A stretch of 10,702 nucleotides of DNA from an uncultured Lachnospiraceae bacterium (GTDB taxonomy: Bacteria > Bacillota > Clostridia > Lachnospirales > Lachnospiraceae). Location of the stretch: positions 1-10,702 of the forward strand of contig CADBNQ010000039.1 of assembly GCA_902796045.1 (NCBI GenBank), in the 5' to 3' direction. The translations under genes were made by a program, and so were the position numbers. The notes beneath the pieces are model-generated. The model did not search any database and was not told the origin of the DNA. It saw only the letters and a program-made list of their open reading frames with translations. This document shows positions 6,993-10,702 of this stretch, piece by piece (within the stretch, counting starts at the first letter, position 1; each line of letters starts with the position of its first letter).

Positions 6993-8075
6993 TTAAGTGG
7001 AGCACGGTCCGGTCGAGTGCCGGACCATGAGCTCCGGTTCATATTCCAGTCTCAATAATGCAGCCTTACGGTCCTCTTTATCTCCTGTGGAGGCATGGGA
7101 GTTCATCAGCATCCGTATGGCTGCATTTCCTTTATCCTCTATGGAGTGGTCGATGGATGTCAGAGAGATCCGCTCAAAAGAGGCAGCCAGGGTATTGTCA
7201 AAACCGCAGACAGAATAGTCTCCGGGTATGGACCAGCCCATCTTCTGGAGGGCGTCCATGATCCCGAAGGAGATCTGGTCATTGGTTCCGACAAAGGCGG
7301 TGGCAGGGTGGTCAGGCTTCTTCATATAGCTGGTGACCAGCTGGACGCCGGCGTCATAGTAGCGGTTGCCCATCAGGTAGTGGTCCCATTGCTGCTGGCT
7401 TAAACTCACCACCTCCACCTGATCCGGATCAAGATGTGCCCTGGTAAATGCCTCTTTCAGGCCCTCAAGGCGGCGTCTTCTGGGGAGCTCAAGGGGATCG
7501 AGGGGCGTGGTCATGTAGGCGATATGTCTGTGTCCCAGAGAGATCAGGTGTTCGCCGATCATCCTGCCGGATTTCTTGCTGTCAAGCTCAATCAGAGGAA
7601 CACGGAGACTTTCGTTGAAATCATTGATGAGGACAAAATGCATCTTTTTCCTCAGCTGATTGATCATGTCCACAGCCTGTGGGGCGTAGGTGTATATCAC
7701 TCCGTAAAAGCCGGAGTCCAGTGCAGTCTTTAAGAAAGTTTCTTCTGTCTTCCTGTCCCGCATGGTGTAGGTGGTCATGGTGTAAAGTCCCCTGGTGAAG
7801 GCACTTTTGGTGATACTGCGGACCAGGGTGGTGTAGTACTCTGTCGAGAGAGAAGGACACATGATCAGCACAGTTTTTTTCAGTGAGCTGACTGCTTTCT
7901 TTTCCCTTTTTTTGTAAACATATCCCATGTCGGACGCTGTTTTGATAACCTTGTCGATGGTCTCCTGTTTAAAACGTGTATCCTCCCGGCCGCTCAGGAT
8001 CAGGGAGACTGTGGACTGGGATATTCCGCATGCCGCCGCGATCTGGCGGGTAGTGACTTTTGCTTTTCTGGCCAT
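6993..8075 (-). CDS. LacI-family transcriptional regulator, second of a tandem pair
   Basis: A 360-residue DNA-binding protein of the LacI/GalR family. The N-terminal helix-turn-helix (about 7-28) reads TTRQIAAACGISQSTVSLIL, followed by SGRE and a helix to GY at 51-52. A periplasmic-binding-protein-like effector domain follows from about residue 68, with LIELDSKKSGRMIGEHL near 151-167, SLGHRHIAYMTTP near 169-181, FVGTNDQISFGI near 251-262 and GFDNTLAASFERISLTSIDHS near 281-301. The linker between HTH and core, VYKKREKKAVSSLKK, lacks the usual AR-x-L hinge helix. AGGAGG (minus strand, 8091-8086) lies ten bases before the ATG. It is co-directional with its paralogue, 31 bases downstream, and probably shares its transcript. 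It likely controls the flanking carbohydrate genes; the effector is unknown. Confidence 0.93.
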   Translation of the reverse strand: MARKAKVTTRQIAAACGISQSTVSLILSGREDTRFKQETIDKVIKTASDMGYVYKKREKKAVSSLKKTVLIMCPSLSTEYYTTLVRSITKSAFTRGLYTMTTYTMRDRKTEETFLKTALDSGFYGVIYTYAPQAVDMINQLRKKMHFVLINDFNESLRVPLIELDSKKSGRMIGEHLISLGHRHIAYMTTPLDPLELPRRRRLEGLKEAFTRAHLDPDQVEVVSLSQQQWDHYLMGNRYYDAGVQLVTSYMKKPDHPATAFVGTNDQISFGIMDALQKMGWSIPGDYSVCGFDNTLAASFERISLTSIDHSIEDKGNAAIRMLMNSHASTGDKEDRKAALLRLEYEPELMVRHSTGPCST

Positions 8076-8106
8076 AATATTTCATCCTCCTGATTGTTTA
8101 AGCAGA

Positions 8107-9183
8107 TCATCCTCTGACGGGTGCAGGACCAGTAGAATTTCTGATGACAAGCTTCGGTTCATACTCCATCCTGGTAACATGGGAGGGCCTGTCCTTCTGA
8201 TGGTTCCTGGTGTAGATCATGGTGACGGCATCTCTTCCCTTCTGCACAGTGGCATGGTCCACGGAAGTAAGAGATATCTGCGGCATGGATGAGAAGATGG
8301 CATCATCAAAGCCGGCCACAGAGCGGTCTCTTGGGATGCGAAATCCCTGATCCCTGAGTGCCGCCATGATGCCGTAAGCCGTCATATCATTCTGACCCAC
8401 GAAGGCAGTTGCCGAAGAGCCCTGAGACAGGGCTTTTCTTGTCATCTCATAGCCGGTCTGGTATTCGGCTGACTGAAAAGCATAGTTTCTGAATTCGGAA
8501 GGGGACGGCTGGAAGACCTCAACAGCTTCTTCAGGAAGACCGGCTTCCTGGAAGGCCTGCCGCAGGCCTGCCAGTCTTCGCAGCCTGCTGATCTCGTGTT
8601 TTCTGATAGGTGTCGAGATGAAAGCGGCCTGTCTGTGTCCCAGGGAAAGGAGGTGACCGCCGACAAGGGCACCGGGCTTGCGGCTGTCAAGCTCCACCGA
8701 GTCAAAGCGCACATTGTCAGGTTTTTCTCCCACCAGGACGATGGGAATCTTCCTGGAAAGGGCGTTCGCCTCAGCCACCCTGTTGATCGGGTACAGGATA
8801 ATGATACCGGCAGGATTGCTGTTTTCTGCCAGAGAAAGGTATTCGGTCTCCTTTGCGGCATCTCTGGAAGTCACCACGGTCACTACTTTATAATGATATG
8901 AGAGCGCCTGGTCTGTAATCGAGTGGATCACGGAACTGTAATAATTGTTGGTGAGCAGGGGAGCCATGACCAGGATGGTATCGGACAGGGCTGAATCTGT
9001 CCCGGCCTTTTTCCTGACAGGCTTCTTATAGCCAAGCTTTCTTGCGGCTTCCTTCACTTTTTCTTCCGTCTCCGCTGTAAAGGATACATTGCGTTTTCCG
9101 CTTAAGACCATGGATACCGTAGACTGTGAGAGACCGGTGTAATCGGCGATGTCTCTGGTTGTTACCTTGTTTCGTTTGCCCAT
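8107..9183 (-). CDS. LacI-family transcriptional regulator, first of a tandem pair
   Basis: A 358-residue LacI/GalR-type regulator clearly paralogous to the gene that follows it. The HTH (about 7-28) is TTRDIADYTGLSQSTVSMVL, with the same QSTVS core at the start of the recognition helix. The linker YKKPVRKKAGTDSALSD again lacks the canonical hinge motif. The effector domain runs from about residue 69, with SVELDSRKPGALVGGHL near 152-168, SLGHRQAAFISTP near 170-182, FVGQNDMTAYGI near 251-262 and GFDDAIFSSMPQISLTSVDHA near 281-301. Both proteins end in a similar YEPxLxxRxSTGP. AGAGGA on the minus strand lies about seven bases before the ATG. It is transcribed from a promoter at 9292-9264 with TTTGATTAAY elements in its leader, which suggests autoregulation. 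Effector unknown. Confidence 0.93.
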   Translation of the reverse strand: MGKRNKVTTRDIADYTGLSQSTVSMVLSGKRNVSFTAETEEKVKEAARKLGYKKPVRKKAGTDSALSDTILVMAPLLTNNYYSSVIHSITDQALSYHYKVVTVVTSRDAAKETEYLSLAENSNPAGIIILYPINRVAEANALSRKIPIVLVGEKPDNVRFDSVELDSRKPGALVGGHLLSLGHRQAAFISTPIRKHEISRLRRLAGLRQAFQEAGLPEEAVEVFQPSPSEFRNYAFQSAEYQTGYEMTRKALSQGSSATAFVGQNDMTAYGIMAALRDQGFRIPRDRSVAGFDDAIFSSMPQISLTSVDHATVQKGRDAVTMIYTRNHQKDRPSHVTRMEYEPKLVIRNSTGPAPVRG

Positions 9184-9218
9184 GGGTCAATCCTCTTTTT
9201 TCATCTGTTTTGATTTAT

Positions 9219-9261
9219 TTTGATTAATAGGTTTTGTTAATCAATATTGGTTTGATTAATC
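9219..9261 (-). promoter_or_regulatory. Three TTTGATTAAY operator-like elements in the regulator leader
   Basis: TTTGATTAAT (9219-9228) and GTTAATCAAT (9236-9245) face each other across seven bases, and TTTGATTAATC (9251-9261) follows seven bases or fewer beyond. The third copy spans the predicted transcription start of the minus-strand regulator genes, and the others lie in the transcribed leader. A protein bound here would block transcription start or elongation, so negative autoregulation is the simplest reading. Confidence 0.55.
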
Positions 9262-9263
9262 CC

Positions 9264-9292
9264 ATTATAGGTGATTTTCCCTGCCATGGCAA
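9264..9292 (-). promoter_or_regulatory. Sigma-A promoter for the tandem LacI-type genes
   Basis: On the minus strand TTGCCA (9292-9287, five of six consensus) is followed after 17 bp by TATAAT (9269-9264, exact). Transcription would start near 9257, about 74 bases before the start codon of the first regulator gene and within the nearest TTTGATTAAY copy. Confidence 0.75.
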
Positions 9293-9332
9293 CAGAAAAA
9301 AGACTGCAGGAAAAAGGCAGAGAAGAATTATT

Positions 9333-9356
9333 GTTAATCAAAGAGCGATGATTAAT
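9333..9356 (+). promoter_or_regulatory. Operator-like inverted pair upstream of the gpsA-like promoter
   Basis: GTTAATCAAA (9333-9342) and TGATTAAT (9349-9356) are opposed copies of the shared element. The arrangement closely resembles GTTAATCAAA (3675-3684) followed by TGATTAATCA (3689-3698) upstream of araM. The pair lies about 43-66 bases before the -35 box at 9399, so it sits in an upstream position at both metabolic promoters. Confidence 0.5.
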
Positions 9357-9398
9357 AAAAAAATAGCTGATAAGCTTTGTTTAAGCCGTCAGAGCCAT

Positions 9399-9427
9399 TT
9401 GACAAGTCACAGAATCTGTGTTTAAAT
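9399..9427 (+). promoter_or_regulatory. Promoter for the gpsA-like gene, with a palindrome in its spacer
   Basis: TTGACA (9399-9404, exact consensus) and TTAAAT (9422-9427, four of six) are 17 bp apart, with TG at 9419-9420 as an extended -10. The start would be near 9434, leaving a leader of about 90 bases. The spacer contains a perfect 13-base palindrome CACAGA-A-TCTGTG (9408-9420), different from the TTTGATTAAY element and well placed for a second repressor. Confidence 0.6.
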
Positions 9428-9523
9428 GCAGTCAGACAGATAAATAAGAGGCATCCCGGAGCAGGACCAGAACATCCTGGATGGGACAGGCGATTACGAT
9501 TGATTTCACAGGAGGATGAAAAG

Positions 9524-10567
9524 ATGAGCGTTATTACTTTTGTATGTGCAGGACAGATGAATTCAGCAATTACATTTCCGGCTTTTGAGAATGGCCATGA
9601 GGTCCGTCTGGTGGGATCACCTCTTGACCGGGACATCATCGATGGTCTCAGAAAAGATGACTTTCATATTACCCTGAAGAGGACTCTTCATCATGGAATC
9701 AAGTACTATCAGATTGAAGAACTCCAGGAAGCCCTGGAGGGGGCAGACCTGATTCTGGGCGGTGTCAGCAGCTTTGGTCTGGACTGGTTCTGTGACGAGA
9801 TCCTCCCGGTACTTCCCGAAGAGGTTCCGCTGCTTACAGTGACCAAGGGAATGGTTGACCTTGAGGACGGAACTCTGGTTCCTTATCCACACATCTTTGC
9901 CCAGAGACAGCCAGAAGGCAAACACATTAATTTCAATGCCATCGGCGGTCCATGCACCAGCTATGAGCTGGCAGACCATGATGATTCCCATGTGGCATTC
10001 TGTGGAAAGGATATGGAGACTCTGAAGTATATCAAGTCCCTTCTTGCTACTGATTACTATCACATCTCCCTGTCTACCGACGTGGTTGGCGTGGAGTGTG
10101 CAGTGGCCATGAAGAACGCTTACGCCCTGGGCGTTACTCTGGCAGTCGGCCTTGCAGAAAAGAGAGACGGCAAGATCGGAGCTGTTCATTATAATTCACA
10201 GGCAGCTCTGTTTGGACAGGGACTTAAGGAGATGATCCAGCTCCTCGAGCTCATCGGCGGCGGCCCTGAGAACATCATCCATGGCGGCGGCGACCTCTTT
10301 GTCACAGTCTTTGGCGGAAGGACCAGAAAGATCGGAACCCTTCTCGGACGCGGCCTCTCCTTTGACCAGGCCATGGAAGAATTGAACGGTGTGACACTGG
10401 AATCCATCGTCATCGCCACCAGAACAGCAAGGGCAGTCAGAAAGCTTGCTGAGAGAAATGTAGTAAAACTCAGTGATTATCCTCTTCTGATGCATGTTGA
10501 TGATATCATCAACAATGGCGCAGAAGTACAGATCCCCTGGGATGCCTTCACCACCGTAGTCGAATAA
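9524..10567 (+). CDS. GpsA-like NAD(P)-dependent glycerol-3-phosphate dehydrogenase homologue
   Basis: A 347-residue cytoplasmic protein of the GpsA family, which interconverts DHAP and sn-glycerol 3-phosphate. An N-terminal Rossmann fold is followed by a helical substrate domain. Residues matching GpsA active-site positions are present: Lys108 in VTKGM, Lys197 in AMKNAYA, Asp257 in GGGDL and Arg266 in GGRTRK. The family's SGPSFAxE segment is changed to GGPCTSYELA (151-160). The nucleotide motif is degenerate: VCAGQMNSAI (7-16) keeps only one glycine of GxGxxG. The frame is open upstream to 9377, but AGGAGG at 9510-9515, eight bases before the ATG at 9524, fixes the start. It stands alone, downstream of the regulators and transcribed away from them, under operator-like sites shared with araM-araB. 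It may be a specialised paralogue acting on a related polyol phosphate; this is inference, so I give no gene symbol. Confidence 0.8.
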   Translation: MSVITFVCAGQMNSAITFPAFENGHEVRLVGSPLDRDIIDGLRKDDFHITLKRTLHHGIKYYQIEELQEALEGADLILGGVSSFGLDWFCDEILPVLPEEVPLLTVTKGMVDLEDGTLVPYPHIFAQRQPEGKHINFNAIGGPCTSYELADHDDSHVAFCGKDMETLKYIKSLLATDYYHISLSTDVVGVECAVAMKNAYALGVTLAVGLAEKRDGKIGAVHYNSQAALFGQGLKEMIQLLELIGGGPENIIHGGGDLFVTVFGGRTRKIGTLLGRGLSFDQAMEELNGVTLESIVIATRTARAVRKLAERNVVKLSDYPLLMHVDDIINNGAEVQIPWDAFTTVVE

Positions 10568-10702
10568 ATAACTAAAACTCCCACATGAGAACTGTATAGA
10601 GTCTGTCGTCATCGGCATCTGCCGGTACATGACCTCAGAAATGTACTGTTTCATCATTCATGACAGCCATTTTTATGGGCTCCGCTACGCGAACTCGCTT
10701 CG
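10568..10702. other. Gene-free tail after the gpsA-like gene
   Basis: No ORF of note and no convincing intrinsic terminator is seen. Small inverted repeats occur: CGGCA/TGCCG (10613-10617 and 10620-10624), and GTACAT/ATGTAC (10625-10630 and 10641-10646), neither followed by a good U tract. The last bases hold a CGAA/TTCG arm pair (10690-10693 and 10699-10702) cut by the window edge, so a terminator or repeat element may continue beyond it. Confidence 0.4.

Noticed and set aside
9219..9356. A CRISPR array or iteron-type origin made of the TGATTAA repeats
   Set aside because: Copies are short, irregularly spaced and on both strands, with no cas or replication gene nearby.
9408..9420. The spacer palindrome as a catabolite (cre) site
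   Set aside because: It lacks the central CG and the WTGNAAACGNTTNCA pattern, and no cre match was seen elsewhere in either control region.
9377..9523. Upstream extension of the gpsA-like frame to an ATG at 9377
   Set aside because: It would begin before the predicted promoter at 9399-9427. AGGAGG at 9510-9515 and the Rossmann beta strand directly after the ATG at 9524 support the later start.
1..10702. tRNA, rRNA, insertion sequence, prophage or defence-system content
   Set aside because: No cloverleaf, rRNA segment, transposase, integrase or toxin/nuclease-type gene was recognised. All sizeable frames are accounted for by chaperone, hydrolase, carbohydrate and regulator genes.

Overview
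The window looks like a chromosomal segment of a low-to-mid GC Firmicute, most likely a Clostridia/Lachnospiraceae-type gut anaerobe. The reasons are strong AGGAGG-type ribosome binding sites, sigma-A promoters with extended -10 elements, a Firmicute-style ribulokinase, and a dnaK-dnaJ pair with a glycine-rich DnaJ. The species assignment is inference; no rRNA or other marker is present.

Layout. (1) 1-2781: the 3' two-thirds of dnaK, complete dnaJ, and a small DUF1294 membrane protein whose start codon overlaps the dnaJ stop (ATGA). (2) 2834-3592: a serine alpha/beta hydrolase on the same strand. (3) 3593-3859: an AT-rich control region with a large inverted repeat, repeated TTTGATTAAY elements and a near-perfect sigma-A promoter. 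(4) 3860-6963: a two-gene operon, an AraM-type sn-glycerol-1-phosphate dehydrogenase homologue and an AraB-type ribulokinase (FGGY kinase). (5) 6962-9183, minus strand: two tandem paralogous LacI-family regulators ending in a clear intrinsic terminator. (6) 9184-9523: a divergent control region with the same TTTGATTAAY elements, a minus-strand promoter for the regulators and a plus-strand promoter for the next gene. (7) 9524-10567: a GpsA-like NAD(P)-dependent glycerol-3-phosphate dehydrogenase homologue. (8) 10568-10702: a short gene-free tail.

How it fits together (inference). One regulon seems to cover the araM-araB operon, the gpsA-like gene and the regulators themselves, because the same short operator-like element occurs in both control regions and nowhere obvious upstream of the chaperone genes. 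A sugar or polyol kinase sits with two dehydrogenase families known for opposite stereochemistry of glycerol phosphate (G1P versus G3P). No arabinose isomerase, ribulose-phosphate epimerase or transporter is visible. The substrate could therefore be L-arabinose/L-ribulose, with the other genes elsewhere, or another ketose or polyol.

The most unusual material is regulatory: operator-like repeats with opposite placement at the regulator and metabolic promoters, a long inverted repeat whose arms are themselves palindromes, and two LacI-type proteins that lack the usual hinge-helix motif.
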